DNA of 64,000 nt from contig CM072891.1 in assembly GCA_037013685.1 (NCBI GenBank), positions 14,794,501-14,858,500 on the forward strand. The letters run 5' to 3'. The translations under genes and the position numbers were made by a program. Positions 26,681 to 37,800 of the stretch are shown piece after piece (positions within the stretch are counted from its first letter, which is position 1; each line of letters begins with the position of its first letter). Origin of the DNA: Acridotheres tristis. Lineage: Eukaryota; Chordata; Aves; Passeriformes; Sturnidae. A model generated the notes under the pieces. The model searched no databases. It was not told where the DNA came from and saw only the letters and a program-made list of their open reading frames with translations.

Positions 26681-26720
26681 TTATGTTATATTATGTTGTA
26701 TTATGTTATATTATGTTTTT
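26681..26720 (+). repeat. TTATGTTATA-type microrepeat in LTR U3
   Basis: Four near-identical decamers of the type TTATGTTATA in tandem inside the nested solo LTR. Confidence 0.8.
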
Positions 26721-26812
26721 CAAATAAGTTATATTGGCTACCAGCTTGCGAAATCGGACTTCCCAAAAAGCCCTTCCTGCCTTTGTCTGATCAATACTGC
26801 CTATCCCAAAAA

Positions 26813-26892
26813 CCAGACTCCCAGAACTTCTCTGGTGGTTATCTACAAAGACCAGACCTCCAGAACTTCCCTGGTGGTCATCTCCAAGGACC
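26813..26892 (+). repeat. Duplicated 39-bp block in LTR U3 (enhancer-like)
   Basis: Two adjacent copies, starting at 26813 and 26852, share CCAGAACTTC then CTGGTGGT and ATCT with few differences. Tandem direct repeats in U3 upstream of the TATA box are typical of retroviral enhancers. Function here is inference from position. Confidence 0.75.
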
Positions 26893-26959
26893 GGATGGCG
26901 ATCTGTGACTGATTATCACCCAAAGGCTTTGTGAATTTGTGAACAACGAGAACCCACAG

Positions 26960-26966
26960 TATAAGA
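26960..26966 (+). promoter_or_regulatory. TATA box of the nested LTR
   Basis: TATAAGA, about 150 bp before the LTR end and about 95 bp before AATAAA. Confidence 0.6.
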
Positions 26967-27053
26967 AGAGGCTGCAAACCAAGGTTGGGTGGAGCGTGGA
27001 GTGGGCGGTGACCCCTCACGTTCCCCAGTGCGCTGCTTGCTCTTTCTATATCA

Positions 27054-27059
27054 AATAAA
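27054..27059 (+). terminator. Poly(A) signal of the nested LTR
   Basis: AATAAA about 50 bp before the 3' end of the LTR, the usual position at the R/U5 boundary. Confidence 0.7.
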
Positions 27060-27352
27060 GCAATCTAAATTTTGCTGAATATCGAGACTTTTGTCTCTCA
27101 TTTATAACACTAGGGCTGGGAGAGATGTTTCAGACCTTGTCCATTTAGGGAATTGAAGGATTTCATTTTGTTTAGGAGTGTTTTATTTGAGGCTTTGTTT
27201 TGTATTGAGCGGAGGTTTCTGTTTGATAAAGTCACTTAAACTATAGTTTTGAAAGGGCCAAATAAGTTTTGGTTGTTTAGTTGTTGTGTTGCCCGTCTGT
27301 AATTTTCCATTTGGGTAGGGGCACCTTAAAGTTGTGAAGGCCCAATTTATGC

Positions 27353-27375
27353 TTTTTTTTTTTTTTTTTTTTTTT
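27353..27375. repeat. Poly(T) tract of 23 bases
   Basis: Uninterrupted T run between the nested LTR and the tandem-repeat tail. On the minus strand it is a poly(A); no SINE or LINE body is visible to its right, so it is not clearly a retroposon tail. Confidence 0.9.
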
Positions 27376-27410
27376 AATTCACTGTTTTAAGGCTGTTTCT
27401 TAGTGTGTTG

Positions 27411-27510
27411 CAGGTGACGCACTTTTAATTCTGTAGTGGCCATTTTGTGGCTCTGGTTTTACCCAGGTGTGACGCACTTTTAATTTTCACTGTGTGGGCA
27501 GTGTGTTGGT
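27411..27510 (+). repeat. Two copies of a ~55-bp repeat
   Basis: TGACGCACTTTTAATT occurs exactly at 27415-27430 and 27470-27485, preceded by CAGGTG or CAGGTG plus T in each copy. AGTGTGTTG recurs around the pair. The copies lie between the nested LTR and the minisatellite. Confidence 0.75.
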
Positions 27511-27607
27511 GCCATTCTGTGAAGGTGGAGTGGCAGCTCTGGTGCAGGAGTTATTTTATTTTACGAGTTAGGTATGAAGGCTCGGCGTTTAAAAAAAAAA
27601 TTGTTTT

Positions 27608-27963
27608 ACTGCCAGTGTGATTTGTTTTATTCTTTTGGAATCAAAATCTCTATTGTGCTTTGATTGCTCGAATTATATATTATTTCTATTTCCAGAAATT
27701 ACGATCTCTATTCTGGTTTCCACGCCAATTAATTTAAACATATTTTATTTCTATTTCGTTGAAACGCCAGCTTTATTTTGTAGCATATAATAATTATTTA
27801 TTTCTATTGATTTAAATCGATATCTTTATTCCATTTCTCACGTCAATTAATTTATACATATTTTATTTTTATTTCTTAGAGTCGCAGTCTTTATTTTGTA
27901 TCCCATAATAATTGTATGTTTATTTCTATTGCTTTGAATTGAGCTCTGGGCTCGTTTGTTACA
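27608..27963 (+). repeat. AT-rich ~59-bp minisatellite organised as 118-bp dimers
   Basis: CAATTAATTTA(A/T)ACATATTTTATTT begins at 27726 and again at 27844, a period of 118 bp. Each 118-bp unit divides into two similar halves of about 59 bp sharing TTATTTCTATT and a CTTTATT core. A more decayed unit precedes at about 27608-27725. The last copy runs into a 22-bp end that resembles the U5 end of the upstream LTR. Confidence 0.75.
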
Positions 27964-27967
27964 GTTT

Positions 27968-30900
27968 TGTGCTAGAATAGCTTGTAGGGTTAGAGTTATC
28001 TTGAGGAATTAGAGTAAAATCCCATTCAGACAAATAGGAAGTGTTTAGGTCTCTTGTTTCATGATTCATGTAGATTTAGGTGTGCATAGTCACATTACTT
28101 TTACCTTAGTCATCTTTTAAGGTAGCTTTTAGATCACAAGGTCTTAAATTTGGAAGACCTGAAATGTTCAGTTCTACCCTAGATGAAAGCTTTTCAGCAA
28201 AGTGCTATGGCCACGGGCAAAAACTTGTGCAAAGTCCAAAGCTGCAAAATACTGAAGTTCCCTTTAATTATCGCAATTTGAAACTGGCCCAAATAAAAGT
28301 TATGACTATAAAAATGAAGCCTATGACTCTGTCAGAAAACCAGTCATGTCCGGTCTCTAATGACTTGGAAAGTGATCACATATCTATAGTGAAACTCACT
28401 GCCAGTATAACAGAGTGTGGGACTGAATTCAAATACTTATTTCAATTTTTCTCTTAATCCACTTGACTCTTGAAGTACAATGCCTTATTCTTGCTTGCCA
28501 TGTAGAACTAGTCTTGCAGTAGGAAATTCAGTGGCTTGATTTACAGGTGAGCTAAGTGATTTCATAAGTCACTAATATTTATGAATCCATTAGTGGGGGA
28601 AAAAGTCTTGCAATTCTACTTATTCTGTAGAATTAATTTTAGATTCAACCTGTAAATAGAAAGTGGCCTTTTTCTTTTCTTCCCACTAAAAAAAAAAATA
28701 AAAAAATCTTCATCTGTTAAATGAAAGTGTCCATGAAATTTTGTAAGTTTGGAGAGAGGACAGTTCAAGGCTATTTTGAAAGGCAGTGTGGAAGTAGGGC
28801 TGTTCTTCTGTGTTTCTTTCAACTCTCAAAATTTGAGAACCACCAGGATTTGCTTTTCTTAAAATGTTACTCCTTGTGGCAGCTTGTTAAATGGCAGCTG
28901 ATATTAGGATTTTGTGCATATGTGACAGGCTATGGCACAAATCAAACACACATAGAGGACTGAAATACATTTATTACTGTAATAAGCTACATTCACATGG
29001 TAGCAATGATTCCAATATACGGAAGTGAGGTGCTCATAATAAGGCATGCTAAAGATTTCTCTTTAATGCACTTCATAGCCATTTAAAAGTATTTCAGCAT
29101 CCTTTTGATTAAAAAAAATACTCCCAAACCAAATAGAAAATGGTACTGAAATATTGGTAATTTTGGTGTGTTTGTGTTGAGGTAGCCCTGTAAGAGCATC
29201 TTGCTTCTTAGCTAAAGCTTACTTACTCATTCTGTTTTAATATGGGCCAACATATTGGGGTATTCTGTTGGTGTAAGTCCAGTGCAGTACTGGGTATTCC
29301 AGTGAACAAGATATTATAAATGTTTCTTAAGAAAAAATCCACCTGCATATTGAAAATATGCAAATACCATAAAATTATAATGAAATGTACCATGATTTAT
29401 TCTGTGCCACAAGTTAAGGTATTTATCTTTTTGTTTAGGATGTAAAGAATGAACAAACAATTTAACACATTGCAAGTTACTTCCGAATAACTCTTCAAAG
29501 GACTAGAATAGAAGTATGAAGTAAAAAAAAAGTCTAAAAATCACCATTCTCTTGGTTTTTTTTCTTTAGCTATGAAGAGTAATGCCAGTGTCCAAAAGAA
29601 ACAGTTTTCTGCACTGTAAATGATTCTTTGCTCTTCTTCAAACCAGACCTTTATTAATAGTTTGTATAGTTGTCAGTAATTTTAGAGCTCTTTTGAAAAC
29701 AGTTATTTCGTCTCACTTTGTGTTTTTATCTGTGTAAACTTTGTCCTTTTCTGGGAAGAAAGACACTTTTCTTTCCCTCTGGAAATCTCACTTGACATTT
29801 AGCAAGGGATGTTTGTAAGGATGTCAGATTGATGAGAGCTGTTTGCTGAAGTTTCACCATGTTCATTCAGCTGAACAATATCTGTTGTTAACAGCTATAA
29901 TTATTATGAGCAGGTTTAAAAGGACAAGCTTATTGCTGTACTTTGACATGATGTTTTTCAGCTGCTGGTTATTCAGTAGTAATACTTGGCACATTAGTTT
30001 GCTTTTTTATCATCAAAGTGCTTATGGATATTTACTAATTAAGTGCATCAGAGGCTATCTGTAAGTTCCTTGGTTGAGGGCAAGTAAATGACAGCTTATA
30101 TTGTACAATTTGTGAGTGTTTGGGCTCATAATGACAAGGGAGAGATGGAGATGTGGCCCTGTAGTTGAGGTATGACTCTGGCTGAAATTTGACTGGGGCT
30201 TTCAGACTTGGCTTCACAATTCCATATAACCTCTAACTATCAGTGAATCCTTAAGGCTGGAAAAAAAAACTGTGACCATCATTGAGTCAAAACAATCAAA
30301 CTTTTCTTCTCTGGTAAGACAAGACAGCACAGGTGTGGCTCTGAAATCAAGGTGAGGCAGCACAGGTGACATTACTGAAGGTGCTGGAAGCTGCTACAAA
30401 TAAGAACTTCCAGGAACCTTGGGAAAACAAAATGACTTGGAGTTACAAATGTGCAGTATTTGCAATACAAGCAACATGACCCACGAGTTGTATTGCTGAA
30501 TTGCACAGTTCTTTAGTTTTCACCTGGGACCCCTTTCATCACACAAGTTGCTAGTGCTGGTTGTTCTGCAAAGAAAAATGGAACATGCCAGCTTACTTGG
30601 GCTTAACACAATTGTCATGTGTCTTCTGAAGTTTCTTAGCTAGCCAAGCATGGGATGTGTAATAAGCAAGAGATTCCTGTCCTACATCGAGTATATTGTA
30701 CTTTATTATGCAGATAGCTCTGGGCTGATATGTAATCAGATATGTAATCATTTGAGCCCAGGCTCTAGTGACTATTTGTGCTAATTGATAAAAAGATTGC
30801 TGCATAGTAGCCTAAATGGTAATTGGGCCATATGTTAGGAAAAGAAAGCACGTGTTTTGCCAGCTGACACTGTTGAATGTACCTGACAGAACGAGGCAAT

Positions 30901-32129
30901 ATCTTACCTATATGTTACTTCTTATGTATGACACAGGAAACTAGAAATCATAATGTAGCTAAAGAGGTGCTAGAAATGCAAAGCTCTTTTCCTAAAGTTT
31001 TTGAGAGAACGTTGTGTTTGTGGAAGTATCTTTGTATTGGTCATCCTGCTAGTTTGATGTAGAAAGAAATATCTACATAAATTTGTCTTGTGGTTTGGAG
31101 GGAGGTCATAGCAGGTGAATTTCAATACCTTAATTTCAAAGCATCATAAACTGTGTGATTTGCTGTTTGGGCATTTATATAAATCGTTGCAAAGAATTAT
31201 GGAATAATGTTTAGCTGATTATTATTCCTAGTTAACTGAAATATGCTCAGACCAGCTGTACTGAGCTTGAAACCACATGACATGAGCCTGTTAGACTTGT
31301 GAGCAGTTATCAAGAGATCTCAAAAATGGATTTTCTTAGACCTTGTGTGTTCCTTTTGCATAAGCAAGCAGAATTCACTTTGAAAACTTCTCCACGGTTA
31401 CTAATTCGTATTGTAGCAATAATAGCTACATTAGTTTCAGAAAGCTTACATGTGTGGTTGACTCCTCATGATCTGACACTTATTTGGACACATAAATCAG
31501 AATTGAGCTTTTAAAAATTCAGGCCTTTGTTCACTCTGGTGTTATTTAAATAGTTATCATATTTTAGCTTTACACCTTTTCACTTCCCACTTTATGTATT
31601 TGCAGCTCTGGACAAAACATGGCTGATGATCATGAGACTCTGGCTGCTCACTGACATTGCTGGAAATTGTAGTCCCTGTCACTCTGGGCTGACTTTTTAG
31701 CTGGCCAGGTGTTTTTCTTTCAAGTACTGGAGCGCTGATAAATAATTATACACAAGATCATTCACCTTCCTGTAGGTTTGCTAACTTCCTGTGAAGCTTA
31801 GCTCCCGCTTTACAGCCTCTCTTCTGATGAAATTGTCTGGACTGACCCTGATTAGCATTGCTAGGGTGATTCATAATCCTTAAATACACAAAGCTTCTGG
31901 GTGTGCTTTTTAGGACTTCTGTCTACTTAACTGTTCTGTGATGTCTCATATTATTAGGTGTTATATTCATTTTGGGAATGATTTCTGGTGAAATGGAGCT
32001 TATGAAGGGAGAGACAAACCCACTAGGAGGCTACAAATTAGGATAGATAAAAGGATAAGCTTCTTTAGGTGTGAGTTTGAAAGGATGTCAATTGTCTGTC
32101 CACAGAATGATCAGCTGTACTTGTATAGT
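27968..32129. other. Gene-free AT-rich unique sequence
   Basis: No recognisable protein frame, RNA gene or transposon. Open frames are short and look random in composition. Confidence 0.5.
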
Positions 32130-32212
32130 TTTTGGCAGATGTCTAATTTCTTTTTAAAGACCTCCAATGATGAAGACTATACAGACTCCCTAGGCTCATT
32201 TGTCCCTTACAT
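32130..32212 (-). mobile_element. Ancient CR1/L3-type LINE 3' remnant
   Basis: The plus strand reads CAGATGTCTAATTTC, then AAAGACCTCCAATGATG and CTCCCTAGGC. This is the antisense of the conserved 3' region of CR1/L3-clade LINEs: it parallels the phrase around the CCAGGGATGGTGACTC stretch of the clear CR1 copy at 41.1 kb. It is short and strongly diverged, which suggests an old insertion. The assignment is from memory of the family. Confidence 0.45.
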
Positions 32213-34003
32213 GAAGCTAGTGAGCAGTCACTGAGAAGTTGGCTGTAGAGTTTCAATATTACAAATACAGCTATTAATGCAGTCAAGGCTCTCATCTGTA
32301 CACCAGTATACTTTCCCTTATTGCCATCAGCATGTGCTAGATGACTTCACAGATTACAGTCCTTTAACCAGAGCATGGCAAATTCTGCCAGAGGCCAACA
32401 TTCCCAGGCCCAGTATACTTTGTGTGTTCTACCAGACTATTGCTGGGAAACCTGGGGTTTTGCTTTTACTTGGTACTGGGGAGATTGCAGGCATTTCTTC
32501 TGGAACCTGATTGAGTAAAGAGACAGCTGCTAAGGACAGTCATGTGAAGAAGCATGTAGGATTTTTTTTTTTCCTAGCATCTTGTGGCTTGCTATTGGGA
32601 GTCACTTTGCTTATAACTATGTGATCTTCCCTCCAGCAACTGAGTGTGTTTTCATAAACAGAACATAATTGATTTGATAATGCTTTATGTGAGTAGGGAT
32701 GTTTCCATACCCAAAAGGTAGGGATACCAGATAAATGGTAAGAGCAGATGGCACTGCCATTATCAGAGGAAAACAGCTAAAGAAGTTGCTTGAGAGGGGG
32801 AAGTGAATCAAAGAATACTGTGCATAAGCATGCTCTCAGCTGTCTTTGTATACTTAGCATTTCAAATTCAGCTCTTGCCTACTCATGCTGCTTTTGCTAC
32901 TTTGCTCTGCTTTCAGCTAGAGCCAAGTCCTCCCTTTGCTTCACAGACAATGAACCATGGCAGAGGTGTTGACCTAGGAGGCAATTGGGTGGGAGGACAT
33001 AGTCAAGAACTGGTCTCCCATGGCTAGAATCAGCCTCAGAGTACTGAGTGACCGAGAGGAGGAACAGAGATGGGATCCCCAGACCAGGTGGGGATCATGC
33101 CAGTTGTGGAAAACGAGCCTTGCTCAAGCACCTGAGCTAGGCAGTCTCCTGGTTTATTTATCCAGGTGGGCTATCCAGTTTTACCTCCTGTGTGTTTAGC
33201 TGTCTATATTTATGAAGTCTTCATAATGTTAATGCATGTTGATCAGTTTTCCTTTTTACAGCACCGAGTTGGTGTAATTGTCTCTAAGATGAACCAAGTT
33301 AGTGTCAAAACTTTGGCTGTGGGGAGAAAACGCAGTCCAGTGGCCTTAGTTTGGGGCTAGAAATGCAGATTTTGGTGTGTTACTCACTGATTTGTGATTG
33401 GTTTTTGTCATCACCCAGCAACAGGAAAAAAAAATGGAAACCTGAAACAACTTTCTATAAAGCTGACTCTATAAATGAAACCTTCCAGTTTTGTCTGGAG
33501 ATGTTTTTCTTGGTTTTAAAGTGGTTGGAGACATTGGTGTATGCAGTTATAGGACAAAAGATTTTATCATGTCCACTTTTCATGTCACTATTAAAATTGT
33601 ATTTCTTATCATCCAGCTGTGGGATTTTTCTGATGTGAATCCTAGTTATTGCAAATGTTTTTCCTAGACTTTTTTGTTTAGATTTTTGAAAATATAATTG
33701 AAAGTATTCCTTCCCCATCCTGAATCTTTATTTTTGTTTTGTGGCTGTTTAACATATCACGTGTTAACTGATATTTCTACTTGCTATTTTATTACATAGG
33801 TTCCTAGGCTCTCCAGAATGTATTTCTATTTTGCTATTTGCTGGGCAAATGTAGGAGCGAGCTGATTTCTCTCTGCAAGATTCTGTGTGACCTGGGGGGC
33901 AAAGATAGTTCAGACTCGGAGAAGAAATTATAGTGTGTGAAAGGTCCTTAGTATATTAAAAATGATGTAGGAAAAAAAAAATCTATTTTAAGAGTCAGGC
34001 TCT
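32213..34003. other. Gene-free unique sequence upstream of the CpG island
   Basis: No protein-like frame or transposon recognised. Composition turns GC-rich only after about 34.05 kb. Confidence 0.5.
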
Positions 34004-34400
34004 CTATTTATAGTTCTTTGCACACCTTTCTGAGAGAGACATTAAAGCTGCATCACCTGACGGTATCTGGCTCCCTGAGAAGCTGCTCTTTGAACGAGGG
34101 GCGATGAGAGCGCAGCAGCAGCAGCAGGTTCCTTAGCGCGGAGCCCTTGGCTGCCCCGCCGTGCCGGCCGCCCCAGCGCTCGCTGCCGGCTCTTGCAGGC
34201 CTTGCAGGATGCTGGCGGCAGCGGGAAAGGAGCTCCGCAGTCCCTAGCGGTGACAAACAGCTCCTTTCCGCCTCTTCATCCTTGGCACCGCGGCTGCCCG
34301 GCGGCGAGCGCTGACCGGCCGCTGTGCTCAGCGCCGCTCGCTGACCGCCTTTGCTTTTGGCGTGCTGCGTTGGCCGCCTTTGCCGTGTGGCTGCTGGTTT
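34004..34400 (+). promoter_or_regulatory. CpG island with TATA/MEF2-type box: candidate host promoter
   Basis: CTATTTATAG at 34004-34013 fits both a TATA box and the MEF2 consensus CTA(A/T)4TAG. From about 34070 to 34390 the sequence is dense in CpG (roughly three dozen), while most of the rest of the window is CpG-poor. It is not bounded by LTR termini, and no retroviral signature is seen. A start about 30 bp after the box, near 34040, would give a GC-rich 5' UTR. TATA boxes and CpG islands can coexist in tissue-restricted alternative promoters. The long frame through the island lacks an ATG start and reads like random GC-rich translation. Plus-strand direction is inferred from the box and from the donor at 34803. 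Confidence 0.5.
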
Positions 34401-34702
34401 GTGTCACGCTTGCAGTTCTCAGCAGGGCTTCTCTGTCCTTCCAATTCTCTTGTATAACTCTGTTGCAGTGTCTTCATCCTGGGGGAGCTGCTGCAACTGA
34501 AGAACAGCAGGAGAGAATAAGTTGCTTTGCGTGGCTTGCTTGTTTTCCTTTTACCTTCGGGCCGAGTTCTTGATACTGTAAAACAAAGTTTTTCTCTATA
34601 CTCCGGCAGAACCTGTGAGCACTCTTTTTATGCTCATTTTTATCGTTTTGGTGTGACCCAAGGTAAAAAAATGTCTTGTTACTATCAACCTGTGTACCTT
34701 CT

Positions 34703-34802
34703 ATGAAAAATGCTTGTGAAGTGTCGTGTGGGTGCCGGAATATTCGTGATATAGATGAGGATGTAAATGTCCAATACCAGCAGTACTATCAGATGTTGCC
34801 AG
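34703..34802 (+). CDS. Candidate short first coding exon, unrecognised
   Basis: An ATG at 34703 opens a frame of 33 codons plus one base that ends at GCCAG, followed by GTACTG at 34803, a plausible donor. It lies about 300 bp downstream of the CpG island. The peptide is rich in Cys near its start (CEVSCGCRN), then acidic, then rich in Gln and Tyr (VQYQQYYQ). This is compositionally unlike the surrounding random frames. If not spliced, the frame runs on to a stop near 34840. The ATG context is weak (T at -3), and a short upstream frame starting at 34671 overlaps its start region. I do not recognise the peptide and assign no function. It could be an alternative N-terminus of a host gene continuing to the right, or a chance frame. 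Confidence 0.25.
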
Positions 34803-34804
34803 GT

Positions 34805-37800
34805 ACTGCATCTCCTCTGGTTTTCCACCTTGTCTCTTAGCTACATTTTATGCTGATGCTTTAATGGAATATCTTGCAGTTCTGTAGATGTTTATTGTTT
34901 TTGTCTGAAATATATTCTGCTGTTCCAATACCCGCCACCTCTTGCCCCTTGCTTGTGACTTGACACTATGCAGAGCAAAGAACAGTTTTGCAATCCGGTG
35001 TGTGCCAGCGGCAAATGGCTTGGTGAAAACAGCTCCAGTGACAATTAGCGACTTGATTTATGTCTTGTATTGAGCAGGCAGGGTACAAATGTTCGTGTTT
35101 CACCAAGTGTGAAGCAGGACACAGCAGATTGGTAGGGTCTGCAGCGAAGGACAAATGTAACCTCCAGTGGGATTTGTATCCGTGTATCCAGGTTGCTTTC
35201 TGTCATCCTGTAACCAAGGGCTCAGAAGTCACATGTCGCTTTCTGCAGTGTTGATGCTGTAAGTGGAGTTGCTTAAGGCTGTATATAAAACCTCAATACA
35301 GGTATAATTTAACTATTCTCTCTTCAGTTGCAGAAGAGTGAAGAGCACTGTCTCTGTACCTTGTCACCCCGTATGTGCTGCAAAAGATTTTTCTGTCATA
35401 TCTATACCCACATGTATTTCGTTCCTCTTGCATAATTCATTGTTGAAGAATTTGCATTTCCCTGAAGTTGAAAGTTCCAAGAGTGCATTGTAATGATGAG
35501 AGAAATGGGGGCAGAAGAAGCTGACTGGGTTTGTTTTTTTTTTTTGACCCAGCACTTTTGCAAATTTATTTATTGTGCAAAAATCTCTTAACTAAGAGGC
35601 AGTTGAACTGGTGCCAGTGGAATATTTCAGACTTTAAAAGTGACAAGACCCATTTATATTCATATTGGAAAAAGCGTTTTCTGAGCTGTCTCCGCACAAG
35701 GTGACCATCTGTCTGTGTCCCCTGCTAACCTGGCAGTGAGGGATAGCTGAACCTTTGGCTGTCTCCTCTATACAGACACCCCCATGCCCTTTCATTTCTC
35801 CCCAAAGTTAGTTGTTTACTATATGTTTGATATGGGACTAGTCATGGGGAAATGGGCTACTGTTCTGGGCACATACACAGCCAGGGAGGTTTTGGTGTGG
35901 TACCAGATAGGGAGCTGTTGTCACAGGTAGTAACATACAACTAGCCTGTACAAGAACCAGTCTCTAGTAGTTGATCTGATAAAATGCATAGAATATGCAT
36001 TGGGATAGCTTCAGCTGTTTGAAAGGTCTCACTGTTCCTGAATAAGAGGTGAGCATGTATGCTAAAGCATGCATGTGGCTTTCTTCACAGATTAGTATGT
36101 GAATATCTTTCATGTGGGAATCCTTCATTTTAAAGCAGATGAGCCAAGGACACTTCTGAGAAACTCTCTTGACTATTACGTTTTAGTAACTTAGTGTTTG
36201 TTGTGGTGTTTTTCTTTTTAATGGATGTAATGTGGAATACATCAACAAGGATTTAAAGCACATAAGAGAAACTTGGCGAGAGAGCAATTAGCCCTCATTA
36301 AGTGGTACTCTTTATGTTGTGCTGTATCATTGGGTCATGGGAATACCCATTATTGTGCTAGGGCTCCCCAGTACTGTCTTCCTTTCCAAGGTGTCACTCT
36401 AAAGGTTTCAACCTCTACTAGAGTTTAGCACCTTGAACATGTGATGGAGGCCGTATCAGGTTGGGCTGTGGCTCATCACTATATCAGTAATGCTATTGAT
36501 GCCACACATGCTGCTCTTGATGGAATGATGCAAACCTAAAAGACAAGGTAATCAATTGTTGCTGAGAAGTACTTAGCTGGGAGAGAGGGCCTGCTGAAAG
36601 GCTGGTCTGACCTTTCCAGATCATCACTCCGTTTAGTATAATTAATGAAAATCTCCCTGCTGAAATGAAATGCCTATGTGCTTTTTGATGGGGGGTAAAA
36701 GTGGGGGGAGGAGCTTAGGGAAAGATCAAGAGACAGCTTTTGAACAACTTAAATGACCAGATCCTGTTGTGAAAAAAGGAAGATTGTAAAGAATTAGGCA
36801 GCTCAGGTTTGCACTGTTTCACTGTCAAATTATTGAAATTAATGTGTGTGTCACAGTTTGCGTCACGGCAACATGTCTTCTGACACCTCTGGCAATTTCC
36901 CTCTTGACTGAGAATCATTTTTCTTCATGATGCACCGGGAATCTTTTATCAGAGCTACAGAAGTGCTGTGTATGTATTCATAGCTTGGCTTTGAAAGAGA
37001 GGCACTTACAATAGGTTAAGAGCTCAGGCAACCATAATTTCCCTTTTGGCAATGCTCTTTTGATCCTCTTTTACACATCCAGTAAGTACACCTGGAGGTC
37101 AAGGGAAGTGGGCAGTGTAACAAACCCGAGCACTGACTGAAGCAGCCTAGCAGTCTATGTTAGTTAAAACTTGTATTCAGACCATGCTGCCACTGGTTCT
37201 GTGATTAAAAACAATGTTTTCAAGTTTCTGCCAACAACCAGAGCTGTCCAATTTAAATTAATCAGTTATTTGTCACTGTCTGGCATATTTTGTCTGAGTT
37301 GTTGTAATACATTTTTTTTTGTTGTTGTTTCCCGCCCATGTTTTACTGGAGCAACAATAGCGTGGAGACATTTGTCTTGGAGAAAAAAATCTCTGAGAAT
37401 GATTCAAACATGTTTCCTTGGCTTTGTCATAGTAAATTTGTATGTCTAGGAAATGAGACTGGTTGCCTATTGTTTTCCTCTGGTGCTGCTTCTCAATGGT
37501 TAGGTACAATGTCAGACTGTTTCCCTTGAGAAACACAAATAGTAGTATGATATTTAATCCTTTCACAACCAGAAGCAGCAAGTGAATGTAAAATTGATGT
37601 AAAATAGCTTTTGTTAAAAATATTCTAATCCTGTTTCATAGTGAATAAAAGCTCTGACTTTAAACTTTAGAAGTATGTATATGGGGTTTTATGGGGGGGA
37701 TTTGTGTTACTATTTTTAAGATAGCAAAACAGCTAGGGCTTACATATATGTATGTGTGTATATATGTATGTTTATTTAAAAAAAACTCCATCTAGTCACA

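Larger units (their letters stand above)
26541..27109 (+). mobile_element. Nested solo LTR with CTAG target duplication
   Basis: A 569-bp segment beginning TGTGACAATT and ending TTTATAACA, with imperfect inverted ends. It is flanked by CTAG at 26537-26540 and again at 27110-27113, a perfect 4-bp target duplication. Inside are a decamer microrepeat (26681-26720), a duplicated 39-bp U3 block (26813-26892), TATAAGA at 26960-26966, and AATAAA at 27054-27059, about 50 bp before the end. This is a complete U3-R-U5 architecture with no internal region, hence a solo LTR left by recombination between two LTRs. It is unlike the LTR it interrupts and must be the later arrival. A 4-bp duplication fits gammaretrovirus-like or ERV1 elements. 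Confidence 0.85.
25074..27963 (+). mobile_element. Degenerate endogenous retrovirus (gammaretrovirus-like), internal genes lost, with a nested LTR
   Basis: A composite insertion in this order: LTR (to 25683), primer-binding site (25688-25705), GC-rich leader (to 26540), a nested unrelated solo LTR (26541-27109), and an AT-rich tail of tandem repeats ending at 27963. The proposed outer edges are TGTTATGG at 25074 and TTGTTACA at 27963, each next to GTTT (25070-25073 and 27964-27967), a possible 4-bp target duplication. A 22-bp stretch at the right end (27942-27963) agrees with the end of the first LTR (25662-25683) at 19 positions, so both ends probably belong to one element. No gag, pol or env frame remains. 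The left edge is uncertain: other TGT starts occur at 25099, 25190 and 25211. Confidence 0.55.

Noticed and set aside
26678..26912. Open frames with repeated peptide pattern
   Set aside because: They translate the decamer microrepeat and 39-bp duplication of LTR U3, not a protein.
34193..34573. 126-codon open frame through the CpG island
   Set aside because: It lacks an ATG start and follows GC-rich sequence where stops are rare; the peptide has no recognisable domain. It is better explained as a by-product of composition.
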